From positions 1 through 20,488 of the forward strand of contig JAEOST010000137.1 of assembly GCA_016840245.1 (NCBI GenBank): a stretch of DNA of 20,488 nucleotides. Reading direction: 5' to 3'. Position 1 is the first letter of the stretch, and each line of letters starts with the position of its first letter. The notes below the pieces were generated by a model. The model was not told the DNA's origin. It did not search any database and worked only from the letters and a program-made list of their open reading frames with translations. Source of the stretch: Candidatus Thorarchaeota archaeon. Its GTDB lineage: Archaea > Asgardarchaeota > Thorarchaeia > Thorarchaeales > Thorarchaeaceae. Below are positions 1-7,984 of the stretch, in pieces. Both the position numbers and the translations under genes were made by a program.

Positions 1-124
1 AGTCATCATCATTCTGGGTGATGTCAAAATGGTTCTTGCTGGAGTTGCTGGTGAGAGTGCCAAAGAATCTCTAGGGCTTCTGAGGATTGCACTAAAACGT
101 GCCCTGTTAGCAATATTGGAGTAG
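1..124 (+). CDS. C-terminal fragment of an unidentified protein
   Basis: An open frame enters from the left edge (codons from base 2) and stops at TAG 122-124, giving the last 40 residues of a protein. The fragment is short, hydrophobic and probably helical, and it ends ALKRALLAILE. I do not recognise a family. The gene is on the same strand as smc, but about 205 nt separate them, so they need not be cotranscribed. Forty open codons can occur by chance, so the call rests mainly on the plausible amphipathic composition. Confidence 0.45.
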   Translation, partial: VIIILGDVKMVLAGVAGESAKESLGLLRIALKRALLAILE

Positions 125-237
125 CGCCTTATTTGCTACTTCATAGACATCTTTTTGTACAGATACATCAAAGCCGATATAAGATACAGAGGGATATCTG
201 GATATAATCCTGGTATCACTCGGGTATTACCAATGGT

Positions 238-247
238 GATATTTAAC
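238..247 (+). promoter_or_regulatory. Possible TATA box for the smc-scpA-scpB operon
   Basis: The A/T-rich element gatatttaac lies about 85 nt upstream of the smc TTG start, which would place a transcript start near 270 and leave a leader of about 60 nt. A second A/T-rich candidate, ggatataatcc, lies at 200-210. The rest of the 125-329 gap shows no gene; there is a T-rich stretch near 150 that could end the upstream transcript. Both assignments rest on eye inspection. Confidence 0.3.
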
Positions 248-329
248 ACCGTGTATCTTCCACATAACGCAGACACGCCATTGGAGTCTGGAAGCTCTAC
301 ACACTAACAGAATTAGAAGGGAGTCCGTC

Positions 330-3300
330 TTGGTCTGGATTGAGAAGCTCGTAGTAAAAGGCTTCAAGTCATTTGGTCGAGACAATATTACAATTAAGTT
401 CAATCCGGGATTTACATGTGTAGCAGGACCAAATGGCTCAGGCAAGTCCAACGTGATTGATGCCATTCTCTTTGTACTTGGGCAACTTAGCGCCAAAACC
501 CTTCGTGCAACTGTGTTCTCAGACCTGCTCTATTCGCCACCTAAACCAACTATGCCTCCTAAGGCAAAGTCTGCCACTGTTGAGCTTCACTTCAATAACA
601 AGGACAGAAAACTGCAGGTTGATGCGGACAAGGTTGTGGTCGTACGTGAACTTGATGATACAGGGAAATCTGTCTGCAGGATTAATCAAAAGACTGTGAC
701 CCGAGCTGCCGTGCTAGATGTATTAGGAAGCATTGGAGTTGATCCCAATGGATACAATCTTGTTTTGCAGGGCGAGATTGCTCAGATGGTCAAGGTCAGT
801 CCTAACGATAGAAGAAAGCTCATTGAAGAAATTGCAGGCATTGCAGCTTATGACGAACAGAAGGACCGCGCGCTGAAGAAGCTTGCTGAGAGTGAAACTA
901 ATCTTGGGAAAGTAGAGACCCAATTGCAGGAACGTCGTCGGCAGCTTGAGCGCCTTCAAGGCGAGAGGGACGATGCATTACGATATACTGAGATTCGTAA
1001 TAGGATTCAGGAGATTAGAATAGACAGCCTCGCATGGAATGTAATCAAAGGTAAGAACCGAATCCAGACCATCAACGAAACTCTGGCAGAGCGAGCCGCT
1101 GAGGCTGAGAATCTGACAAAGGAGTTCGATGAAGTCGAGAAGAAACTCATTGAAACAGAAGCTGAGATAGAGGACATAGACCAGGTCATAGATCAGATAA
1201 CTGGTGGTGATTCTGCACGTATCTCAGAACAATTTGGTATTGTATCAGCAGCAGTGAATCATGTTAAGGCTGACTTAGAACGGGCGAGAGCGGAGTTTGA
1301 GAAAGCAACCAGGGAACATGATTCAGTAGCTGAAGAACTAGCTGTTGTACAAGAGGAAATTGAATCCTCTCAGAAATTGGTAGATGAGAAGAGTACACGG
1401 CTCAAGACAATTGAAGACGAAATTGATGGTTGTACAAAGAAGATCAAGCGACTCGAAGAACGAGCTGAGAAGGAGCAATCGGTCTTCATAGAAACCACTC
1501 AGAGACTCCAAGATTTGAATACTCAGATGGCAGCAATGGATGAGGGAGTTTCCGAAGTACGCTCAGCCATAAAGACGGACAGCAAAGAGCTTGGAATGGC
1601 ATACGAGGAGGTACGTGACTCTGAAGAAGGCCTTCAACAGACAAATGAAGAACTCAAAGAGCTTGGCGATATCATTCCAACTCGTCGTGAAGAACTGCAG
1701 AGTCTTGAAGAATCTGAAGTCACACGGCAGGCAGAGCTTGCTAAGATTGAAGAGCGACTCTCCTTTGTAAATGCAGAAGTAGACGAATCCGCAAAAATAG
1801 TCTATCAGACACGGGAAGAGTTAGTTAAACTGCATGCCCGACAAGATGCTCTTCGTGAGGCAGAAGAAGCATTCCTGAAGAGAAGAAAAGCTGTTGCGAG
1901 GGTTCTTGAACTAAGAGATGCTGGTGCAGTTGAGGGTATTCATGGTACAGTGGCAGAACTTGGAACAATTGATCCGGAATATGCAGTAGCGTTAGAAATC
2001 GCTGGCGGAAATCGACTCACACATGTTGTTGTCAAAGATGAAGATGTTGCTACTCAGTGTGTTGAGCTGTTAAAACGTGAGAGAGTAGGGCGTGCATCAT
2101 TCATTCCACTCACCAAAATCAAAGCTAAGGCGCCAAGTAAACTTCCAAGTGATGGAACAATTATTGGCTTCGCGATAGATCTAGTAGATTTTGATCAGAA
2201 ATACCTTCCAGCCTTTGAGTTTGTATTTTCTGATACAATAGTAGCAGAAGACTTTGAGACTGCCAAGCGGCTGGGTTTCAAGGGAAAACGTGTGGTATCA
2301 CTGGAGGGTGACCTTGTAGAGAGATCAGGGCTAATTACGGGGGGCTATCATCAAAGAGGTTCATCAGGGCTATCCCTTCAGCTTGAAGACAAGACTCCTG
2401 AAGTAGCAAAACGACTTGAGGGTCTTGAGAAGATACTCACGGATCTTAGATCACAACAACATGAGCTTAAACAACAGAGAGATACACTTGAGGCTGATCT
2501 TCAAGATATATCGAACAAGATGTACAGAGAGAAATTAGAATTAAGTGCACTCGAGGAACGTCAGGCTGAGAAAGAAACGAGAGCAGAAATACTCGGGGAA
2601 AAGATAACCACTGCAAAGGCGACCATAGACGCTCTTGAAAGTCAGATTGAAGAACTGAGAATCAGAGATACTGAACTTAGTGAACATAGGGAGAGAGTCA
2701 GGACTCAAAGAGACGAGGCCAATGAAGTTCTTGTCAAGTCAGGTGTATCTGACATTAATCAAGAGATTAAGGACCTAAAGGAGATTCTTGAAGTCAACAG
2801 ACAAGAACGGGAAGACCTCAGTAACAAAGTAACTGGATATAGAGTAGCGGTTGACGAGAGGCTAAGTCCGAAGGCCACTGAACTTCAGACACATCTACAA
2901 GACCTCAAGGATACCCTACCAGGGCTTGAAGAGAGTGTGAGACGACTTGAACTTGACACAGCTGAGAGAGACAGTGAGTTTCAGAAACTGAAGACTGAGA
3001 GAGAACGTATTGATGATGCTGTAAAGGACAAAAGAGTCCGGCAATTGCAACTTAAAGAAGATCTCAGAAATCTGAGGGCTAGACACGAAGAGATACGTGA
3101 AGCACAGACCCAGAACGAAAAGGCGGTTTATCGTCTACAGACTGAGCAGTCACGACTTGAGACCGACATGGTGGCAATCTCTGCCGAGCTTGGCAGCATG
3201 ACCCAGATAGATGATGAGCTTGAGAAACGGGCTAAGAAGCCAGAACTCACTTATCGAGAGATTGAGGATTTGGGTGAAAAGACCCGGGAACTCGAACGTG

Positions 3301-3920
3301 AACTGGAAGCAATGGGTCCAGTCAACCTGAAGTCCCTTACTGATTACACTATCGAGAGAGAAAAATACGATGAGATAGTAGAGAAGAAAACAAGGCTAGA
3401 AGAGGAACACAAGGAGATTCTAGCCTTCATGGAAGAGATTGAGGCTGAGAAGACTCAGAAGTTTCTGCAAGTGTATAACGAGATTGCAGATAACTTTTCC
3501 AAGGTCTTTGGCAAGCTCTCCCCTGGAGGAGAGGGGAGTCTAATGCTTGAAAATCCAGAGCATCCACTAATGGGAGGGATAACTGTCCGCTCAAAGCCCC
3601 GAGGTAAGGATCTTGTCACGCTGGATGCTATGAGTGGTGGTGAGAAGACTCTCACTGGACTTGCACTCATCTTTGCTATTCAAATGTACAATCCTGCAAG
3701 CTTCTACGTCTTTGATGAGATTGATGCAGCATTGGATGATGTCAACGCCCATAATGTTGCCCTATTAATTTCTGAGATGGCAAAGTCTTCGCAGTTCATT
3801 GTAGTTTCACTGAGAAATACTACACTTCGTAAGGCGGACCTATTAATTGGCGTGTCTAATCAAGACGGTATATCAAGGATTGTTTCGGTTGATTTAGAGG
3901 AGGTGTCTACGGAGGCATGA
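330..3920 (+). CDS. smc: Chromosome segregation protein SMC
   Basis: The 1196-residue protein is a full-length SMC ATPase, the core of the archaeal/bacterial condensin that compacts and helps segregate DNA. The N-terminal head has Walker A GPNGSGKS at about residues 33-40 and a Q-loop glutamine near 147 (LVLQGE). Two long coiled-coil arms flank a hinge at roughly 520-675, which contains a Gly-rich LITGGY segment. The C-terminal head carries the ABC signature SGGEK at 1102-1106 and Walker B FDEID near 1128-1132, followed by the D-loop ALDD. The start is TTG, preceded at a good distance by a GAAGGGAG Shine-Dalgarno, and the resulting MVWIEKL N-terminus fits the family. The stop overlaps the next gene by the ATGA quartet, so scpA is translationally coupled. 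Confidence 0.96.
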   Translation: MVWIEKLVVKGFKSFGRDNITIKFNPGFTCVAGPNGSGKSNVIDAILFVLGQLSAKTLRATVFSDLLYSPPKPTMPPKAKSATVELHFNNKDRKLQVDADKVVVVRELDDTGKSVCRINQKTVTRAAVLDVLGSIGVDPNGYNLVLQGEIAQMVKVSPNDRRKLIEEIAGIAAYDEQKDRALKKLAESETNLGKVETQLQERRRQLERLQGERDDALRYTEIRNRIQEIRIDSLAWNVIKGKNRIQTINETLAERAAEAENLTKEFDEVEKKLIETEAEIEDIDQVIDQITGGDSARISEQFGIVSAAVNHVKADLERARAEFEKATREHDSVAEELAVVQEEIESSQKLVDEKSTRLKTIEDEIDGCTKKIKRLEERAEKEQSVFIETTQRLQDLNTQMAAMDEGVSEVRSAIKTDSKELGMAYEEVRDSEEGLQQTNEELKELGDIIPTRREELQSLEESEVTRQAELAKIEERLSFVNAEVDESAKIVYQTREELVKLHARQDALREAEEAFLKRRKAVARVLELRDAGAVEGIHGTVAELGTIDPEYAVALEIAGGNRLTHVVVKDEDVATQCVELLKRERVGRASFIPLTKIKAKAPSKLPSDGTIIGFAIDLVDFDQKYLPAFEFVFSDTIVAEDFETAKRLGFKGKRVVSLEGDLVERSGLITGGYHQRGSSGLSLQLEDKTPEVAKRLEGLEKILTDLRSQQHELKQQRDTLEADLQDISNKMYREKLELSALEERQAEKETRAEILGEKITTAKATIDALESQIEELRIRDTELSEHRERVRTQRDEANEVLVKSGVSDINQEIKDLKEILEVNRQEREDLSNKVTGYRVAVDERLSPKATELQTHLQDLKDTLPGLEESVRRLELDTAERDSEFQKLKTERERIDDAVKDKRVRQLQLKEDLRNLRARHEEIREAQTQNEKAVYRLQTEQSRLETDMVAISAELGSMTQIDDELEKRAKKPELTYREIEDLGEKTRELERELEAMGPVNLKSLTDYTIEREKYDEIVEKKTRLEEEHKEILAFMEEIEAEKTQKFLQVYNEIADNFSKVFGKLSPGGEGSLMLENPEHPLMGGITVRSKPRGKDLVTLDAMSGGEKTLTGLALIFAIQMYNPASFYVFDEIDAALDDVNAHNVALLISEMAKSSQFIVVSLRNTTLRKADLLIGVSNQDGISRIVSVDLEEVSTEA

Positions 3921-4633
3921 ATAGTGATGATGATCATCCCTTCTGGACAGTACCTCCGTTTATCCTACTCACAGATGTCCTACAACTAGACAAAATCGAA
4001 CCCTGGAACGTTGATGTGGGAAAACTGATTGCTTCATTCCTTCGAGAGATGAAACTGCTTGGAGATATAGACTTCAGAGTTTCTGGCAGTGCACTATATT
4101 CTGCCTCTGTAATATTCATGAAGAAGACCAGAGAACTGGTCGAGCTCGGATTTCTGTCCCCAGAAGTATTAGAAGATGAGGATGAATTAATCATTCCCTT
4201 GATTCGTCCGCCATTCAGACTTAGTAACAGACGTGTGACACTTGAGGAACTGCTGGTTGCCATGGATCGCGTGCTTACCAAGGGGGTGAGAAGTCGTCCA
4301 GTACCTAGTCGTAGGAGAGGCAGGTTAGATGTAGATGCTGTTGGCATGACTATTGAGATTGACCAGTCAAATGTTGAGGAAACCATTGCAGAGGTCTATG
4401 CGGACCTCGGGGGCATTATGGAAATTAATAGTGTGTCACGTTTTGTAGATGTGTTAATGAATACCTCCCGCAAGGAGATAGTTCGTGTGTTCTTCGCCCT
4501 ACTTCACTTATTTGCCAGAGGTTATGTTGACATATGGATGGATGATGATTCAGTAATCTGGGTAAAACTCATGAGTCCGCCCGAAGATACTGATGAGCGG
4601 TTGGTTGAAGTGCAGACCCGATTGAAGACATAG
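3917..4633 (+). CDS. scpA: Segregation and condensation protein ScpA (kleisin)
   Basis: This 238-residue protein is the kleisin that bridges the two SMC heads. Its N-terminal half (about 8-85) has the ScpA pattern: an LLTDVLQLDKIEPWNVDVGKL-type helical segment, then a helix ending in a MKKTRELVELG-like stretch. A variable acidic/basic linker follows. The C-terminal part (about 160-220) is a small winged-helix domain (SRKEIVRVFFALLHLFARGYV), which in this family binds the SMC head cap. Length is normal. The ATG lies inside the end of smc (ATGA overlap). Position between smc and scpB makes the assignment firm. Confidence 0.92.
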   Translation: MNSDDDHPFWTVPPFILLTDVLQLDKIEPWNVDVGKLIASFLREMKLLGDIDFRVSGSALYSASVIFMKKTRELVELGFLSPEVLEDEDELIIPLIRPPFRLSNRRVTLEELLVAMDRVLTKGVRSRPVPSRRRGRLDVDAVGMTIEIDQSNVEETIAEVYADLGGIMEINSVSRFVDVLMNTSRKEIVRVFFALLHLFARGYVDIWMDDDSVIWVKLMSPPEDTDERLVEVQTRLKT

Positions 4634-4643
4634 GTGAGGAAAA

Positions 4644-5198
4644 GTGGATGATGATCTTGTCATAATCGAAGCAGCCCTATATGTCACAGGCAGACCAATG
4701 ACATTGGAGGAGTTAGCAAGTCTTTTGGGCAAGGCTGAGTCTACAACACAGAAACTACTTCAGGATCTCGCTTTTGCATATCATAAAAGAAAGGGCGCCC
4801 TTGAGGTTGTGGCCCTTCCAAGAGAACGGTATGTACTCCAACTGAAACCTGAACTTACGCCGCAGGTTGGCAGACTTATTCCGGGTGGTCTTCTATCATT
4901 TGCAACGCTTCAGACTCTTGTGTTCATTGCATTAAAACAACCCATCGTCCAGTCTGAACTTGTGGCTCAGAGAGGAACACATGTTTATGATCACGTGAAA
5001 GAACTTCTCGACAAGAAGTTCATTGTAGGGACGCCAGAGGGAAGAAGTAAGCTTCTTGAAACAACTCCATTGTTTGCCGACTACTTCGGTCTTGACCGTG
5101 ATAGAATTAAGTTAAAGGCCCAGCTTAAACACAAGATGAAGAAGATCCTTGAGGATCAGAGGGCTGCTGAGGATGATGGTCAGACGACTCTAATTTAG
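4644..5198 (+). CDS. scpB: Segregation and condensation protein ScpB
   Basis: The 184-residue protein matches ScpB, the dimeric tandem winged-helix subunit that binds the ScpA linker. The N-terminal domain shows the typical IIEAALYVTGRPMTLEELA opening, which begins the first wing-helix domain (about 4-80). The second (about 85-165) contains LSFATLQTLVFIALKQPIVQ and ends at a GRSKLLETTPLFADYFG segment, the usual ScpB ending. The C-terminus is a short charged tail. It starts with GTG 10 nt after scpA stops and has a GGTGAGG ribosome-binding site overlapping the scpA stop. ScpB is patchily distributed in archaea, so the complete smc-scpA-scpB set in one operon is informative. Confidence 0.9.
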   Translation: MDDDLVIIEAALYVTGRPMTLEELASLLGKAESTTQKLLQDLAFAYHKRKGALEVVALPRERYVLQLKPELTPQVGRLIPGGLLSFATLQTLVFIALKQPIVQSELVAQRGTHVYDHVKELLDKKFIVGTPEGRSKLLETTPLFADYFGLDRDRIKLKAQLKHKMKKILEDQRAAEDDGQTTLI

Positions 5199-5228
5199 TG
5201 CCATTAGGATTGAATAAGTGGGTACCAA

Positions 5229-6242
5229 TCAACAGACTCTAGGAACAGGTTCTCCATAGGGAATTTGGATAATTTTTCGTCCACCAATTGCAGTTTTCAT
5301 CAGTACTCTTGCTGTACCAGATTGGACATTCCCAATAACCTGAGCATCTTTTGTTATGGCATGTTTCTTGAGTTCGCTTAAAATTTCGTCTGTCTTTGAA
5401 GAGTCAACTGCCATGATAGCAGTCCCCTCACAGCTCATATGGAGTGGATCTAAGCCAAGAATACTACAGAGAGACCTTACTTCTTTACGAATTGGGATAA
5501 TTTCCTCTTGTAGCTCAATCTCAACTCCAGATTTGGATGCAATCTCATTGAGAGCTACAGCTGTCCCACCACGTGTGGGATCCTTCATTGCATGAACACC
5601 TCCAACATCGAGACATTTGCGAATAGGTTCCCAGAGTGGTGCAACATCACTGGCTAAATCGGTCTTGAATTCGAAACCCTCACGATGTGCAAGAAGAGAT
5701 GTGCCATGGTCTCCAATTGGTCCAGTTGAAATAATGACATCATCTGGTTGTGCACCAGCATCATGAATGGGCAAGTCCAAGTAAACGCGCCCTATTCCAG
5801 TTGTGGACATTACAAGACCATCAAGAGTTCCTGGAGGCATCACCTTTGTATCACCAGCTATCATGGCAACTCCAAGTGGTTTGATAATGCTGTCAAGAGA
5901 TTCAAGTATGGTCTTGAGTGTTTCAATCTCAAAGCCCTCTTCAACAATAACTGTGTTTGTCATAGCTATGGGTTCAGCACCCATGACTGCAAGGTCATTT
6001 ATTGTGCCGCATGCAGTCAGCGTTCCGATATTTCCACCTGGAAAGAATAATGGTTGCACTGTGTGTGCATCGGTACAGACTATCAGTTTCGTGTCATCAA
6101 TCTGAAAGGTTGCACCATCATCCATCTCATCGAGACCAATCGCTCCTAATTTTCGATGACTAAAGGATGGGATTATGACCTGTTCCAGCAGACGCTGCAT
6201 AATCTTTCCGCCGCCACCATGGGCTGACTCAATTCTGGACAT
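5229..6242 (-). CDS. hypE: Hydrogenase maturation protein HypE
   Basis: The 337-residue protein is HypE, which dehydrates a thiocarbamoyl group on its own C-terminal cysteine to thiocyanate with ATP and thereby supplies the cyanide ligands of the [NiFe]-hydrogenase iron. Visible marks are the N-terminal AHGGGGK loop, the PurM/AIR-synthase-like ATP-binding fold with a GDTKVMPPG motif around 130, the DPTRGG motif near 220, and the invariant C-terminal PRVC whose last residue is the acceptor cysteine. The start ATG has a GAGGTG Shine-Dalgarno 6 nt away. It stands alone, convergent with scpB and divergent from the S8e gene; its partner hypA is one gene further on. No hypB, C, D or F is visible. 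Confidence 0.95.
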   Translation of the reverse strand: MSRIESAHGGGGKIMQRLLEQVIIPSFSHRKLGAIGLDEMDDGATFQIDDTKLIVCTDAHTVQPLFFPGGNIGTLTACGTINDLAVMGAEPIAMTNTVIVEEGFEIETLKTILESLDSIIKPLGVAMIAGDTKVMPPGTLDGLVMSTTGIGRVYLDLPIHDAGAQPDDVIISTGPIGDHGTSLLAHREGFEFKTDLASDVAPLWEPIRKCLDVGGVHAMKDPTRGGTAVALNEIASKSGVEIELQEEIIPIRKEVRSLCSILGLDPLHMSCEGTAIMAVDSSKTDEILSELKKHAITKDAQVIGNVQSGTARVLMKTAIGGRKIIQIPYGEPVPRVC

Positions 6243-6256
6243 TGAAACACCTCGAA

Positions 6257-6277
6257 ATAGGTGGTTAGGAAACCTAT
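6257..6277. promoter_or_regulatory. Inverted repeat between hypE promoter and start
   Basis: The arms ATAGGT and ACCTAT are perfect inverted repeats separated by 9 nt. The element lies between the hypE TATA-like box (near 6283-6290, minus strand) and the ribosome-binding site at about 6249-6254. This is where a repressor would cover the transcript start. It could equally be a small leader hairpin. Six-base arms can arise by chance. Confidence 0.3.
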
Positions 6278-6282
6278 GACGT

Positions 6283-6290
6283 AGTATTTG
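6283..6290 (-). promoter_or_regulatory. Possible TATA box of hypE
   Basis: On the minus strand the element reads CAAATACT and lies about 41 nt upstream of the hypE ATG, implying a leader of roughly 15-20 nt. It was assigned from composition and spacing only. Confidence 0.3.
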
Positions 6291-6333
6291 AACAGGTCGA
6301 TTTGTACGTTGGAAGTTGGGACATTACAAAACG

Positions 6334-6340
6334 CTTAAAA
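6334..6340 (+). promoter_or_regulatory. Possible TATA box of the S8e gene
   Basis: The element CTTAAAA, preceded by A-rich bases that could serve as BRE, lies 46 nt upstream of the S8e ATG and suggests a transcript start near 6362. A GAGGT Shine-Dalgarno follows at 6373-6377. Confidence 0.4.
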
Positions 6341-6385
6341 CAACTCTACAGAGTGCGTCATTGACCTTACAAGAGGTAGTCAGAA

Positions 6386-6763
6386 ATGGGTATTTGGCAT
6401 AGAAGATCTGGCAGGAAATCAACAGGCGCTCGCTTGAGGCGGTTCCGCAGTAAGAGAAAGCATGAGATGGGCCGCACTCCTACTGAAACACTCATGGGAG
6501 AAACAAAGCGCCGAGTAGTCGACAGTAAAAGTTCTAGGGATAAGATGCCAGCTCTGAGGATTAATATCGTCAATTTGACAGATCCAAAGAAGAACGAAAC
6601 TTCTCGTGCCGAACTACTAGATGTGGAAGAGAACAAGGCGAACATGGACTACCAGCGCAGAAAGGTCATCACTAAGGGTACAATCATCAAGACCTCGAAG
6701 GGTCGTGCAGTTGTCACTAGTCGACCTGGTCAAGATGGTGTCTTGAACGCAACCCTGCTCTAA
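6386..6763 (+). CDS. rps8e: 30S ribosomal protein S8e
   Basis: The 125-residue, very basic protein is the archaeal/eukaryotic small-subunit protein S8e. The N-terminus MGIWHRRSGRKSTGARLRRF closely follows the family's MGIWQGRS-type start. The middle has KRKHEMGRTPTETLMGE and the region RRKVITKGTIIKTSKGRAVVTSRPGQDG near the C-terminus is the conserved RNA-binding barrel end. Length is typical for archaea. A GAGGT ribosome-binding site sits 8 nt before the ATG. It is a single gene between hypE (divergent) and hypA (convergent, 49 nt away), so it is probably expressed from its own promoter. No S8e exists in bacteria, so this gene fixes the domain of the organism. Confidence 0.96.
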   Translation: MGIWHRRSGRKSTGARLRRFRSKRKHEMGRTPTETLMGETKRRVVDSKSSRDKMPALRINIVNLTDPKKNETSRAELLDVEENKANMDYQRRKVITKGTIIKTSKGRAVVTSRPGQDGVLNATLL

Positions 6764-6812
6764 AACTGAATTACTTGCAGTTGTTCCTGGTGATAGAGGA
6801 TACACCGTTTGA

Positions 6813-7196
6813 TTACTTAGCTATCTCGGCTTCGATATTGGATATGATAAACTCCTTCCCACCAATAATCTCTGTATCACTGCTCTCACACTTCGAGCAC
6901 TGCATGGGTGCAAACATAGCGATCTGACTTGATATACCAGGGATAGTTTGAGCCTCGCCCTCATGTCCACAGTCATGACACTTTATCATACCCGGAATCA
7001 ACGAGATTACCAATTTAGCACCCTCTATGATGGTCTTCTTAGTAGCAATCTCGAAGTTGAATTCAAGTTGTTCCGGAACTAGGAACGTGAACTGTCCAAT
7101 CTCAACATTTACAGCTGTGACCTTCGTGGCACCATGTTTCTCAGCAGCAGCCACTGCGGCATCAACTATCGAACATGCAGCAGAGAATTCATGCAA
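6813..7196 (-). CDS. hypA: Hydrogenase nickel-incorporation protein HypA
   Basis: HypA delivers nickel to the large subunit of [NiFe]-hydrogenase. I place the start at TTG 7194-7196, giving 127 residues beginning Met-His-Glu-Phe-Ser, because His2 and the free N-terminal amine form the nickel site in this family. A longer reading from GTG 7259 would bury this motif behind 21 low-similarity residues. A GAGG Shine-Dalgarno lies 11 nt upstream of the TTG, and the likely promoter at about 7269-7279 would start transcription near or after 7259. The zinc domain has C73, C76, C100 and C103 as two CxxC pairs. In the middle, AVNVEIGQFTFLVPEQLEFNFE matches the family. It belongs functionally with hypE, one gene away on the same strand. 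Confidence 0.92.
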   Translation of the reverse strand: MHEFSAACSIVDAAVAAAEKHGATKVTAVNVEIGQFTFLVPEQLEFNFEIATKKTIIEGAKLVISLIPGMIKCHDCGHEGEAQTIPGISSQIAMFAPMQCSKCESSDTEIIGGKEFIISNIEAEIAK

Positions 7197-7268
7197 TTTG
7201 TGACCATCCTCAATTTTCTCATCTTGGGATAAGTTAAGGCGTTTGTGTTCTGACTGCACCTCTCGTAC

Positions 7269-7279
7269 TTTTTATATGA
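7269..7279. promoter_or_regulatory. Shared TATA region between hypA and the HEAT gene
   Basis: The plus strand reads tttttatatga and the minus strand TCATATAAAAA, so one A/T block resembles an archaeal TATA box in either direction. For the plus-strand gene it gives a transcript start near 7300 and a Shine-Dalgarno GAGGAGG at 7318-7324. For hypA it gives a start near 7248, upstream of the TTG at 7196 but downstream of the alternative GTG at 7259. Confidence 0.5.
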
Positions 7280-7331
7280 CCTAGTGTTTTCTGTTACATG
7301 CACTATTTCGCTGATTTGAGGAGGCCCTGAG

Positions 7332-7964
7332 ATGTCCGGTAAGTCAAAGAAGACAAAGACAAGTACCAAGAAGAAGGAAACTAAGGCCGCCAAAAAGAAG
7401 CCTGCCGCTAAAAAGAAACCAACTAAGACTAAAACCCCAGCAAAGAAGACAACTAAGGCAAAAAAGGAAGCAAAGCCAAAGAAACCAGCTACCAAGAAAG
7501 CTGCTGAGAAGAAGAAACCTGCAAAGAAGAAGGTAGTTGCCAAGACTGGAAAGAAGCCTGCTGCAAAGAAGAAGAAACCCGTAAAGACCAAAGAGTCAGC
7601 TGAGATCAAAGAATTGGCCAAAGAATTGGAGAGCGATGATGAGCAGCTACTCTTGGGCGTCATAGACAGGCTGGGGATGATTGAAGATCCAAAGGCAACT
7701 GGATACCTTATTGAGGCACTCAAGAACGTAAGGTATATGGTTCGTATTCATGCAGCTGCACAGCTTGGAGAACGTAAGGATAAGAAAGCAATTGACCCCC
7801 TCATAGAGGCATTAAGGGACGAATCTATGTTCGTACGACAGACCGCAGCTGGAGCTTTGGAGAATATCGGAGGAACTAAGGCAAAGAAGGCGATTGCGGC
7901 TGCTGAAGCGGACGGTTTGCTTCTTGACGACTTGCCAGCCGGAAGAAAGTTAGAGATTGGATGA
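7332..7964 (+). CDS. Lysine-rich (H1-like) tail fused to HEAT repeats
   Basis: This 210-residue protein has two parts. Residues 1-88 are a disordered-looking basic tail with 41 lysines, most of the rest Ala, Pro and Thr, built from KKPAAKK-like units much like the tails of linker histone H1 or bacterial H1-like proteins. Residues about 92-190 form two to three HEAT/PBS-lyase-type helical repeats: the phrases DPKATGYLIEALKN, VRIHAAAQLGE, KAIDPLIEALRDES and VRQTAAGALENIG show the pattern. The start ATG has a strong GAGGAGG site 7 nt upstream. The tail suggests nucleic-acid binding and the repeats a protein partner; both are inference. The basic tail makes the coding strand strongly purine-rich from about 7345 to 7600, which creates a spurious antisense frame. 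Confidence 0.85.
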   Translation: MSGKSKKTKTSTKKKETKAAKKKPAAKKKPTKTKTPAKKTTKAKKEAKPKKPATKKAAEKKKPAKKKVVAKTGKKPAAKKKKPVKTKESAEIKELAKELESDDEQLLLGVIDRLGMIEDPKATGYLIEALKNVRYMVRIHAAAQLGERKDKKAIDPLIEALRDESMFVRQTAAGALENIGGTKAKKAIAAAEADGLLLDDLPAGRKLEIG

Positions 7965-7984
7965 AAGACGTCCAGAGTTGATTA

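Noticed and set aside
3934..4386. 150-residue minus-strand frame inside scpA
   Set aside because: Ser/Thr-rich shadow of a well-supported kleisin gene, with no ribosome-binding site or family match.
7166..7723. 185-residue minus-strand frame rich in Phe, Val and Ala
   Set aside because: It is the antisense of the purine-rich lysine tail and of hypA's upstream region; its composition is a by-product of AAG codons read in reverse.
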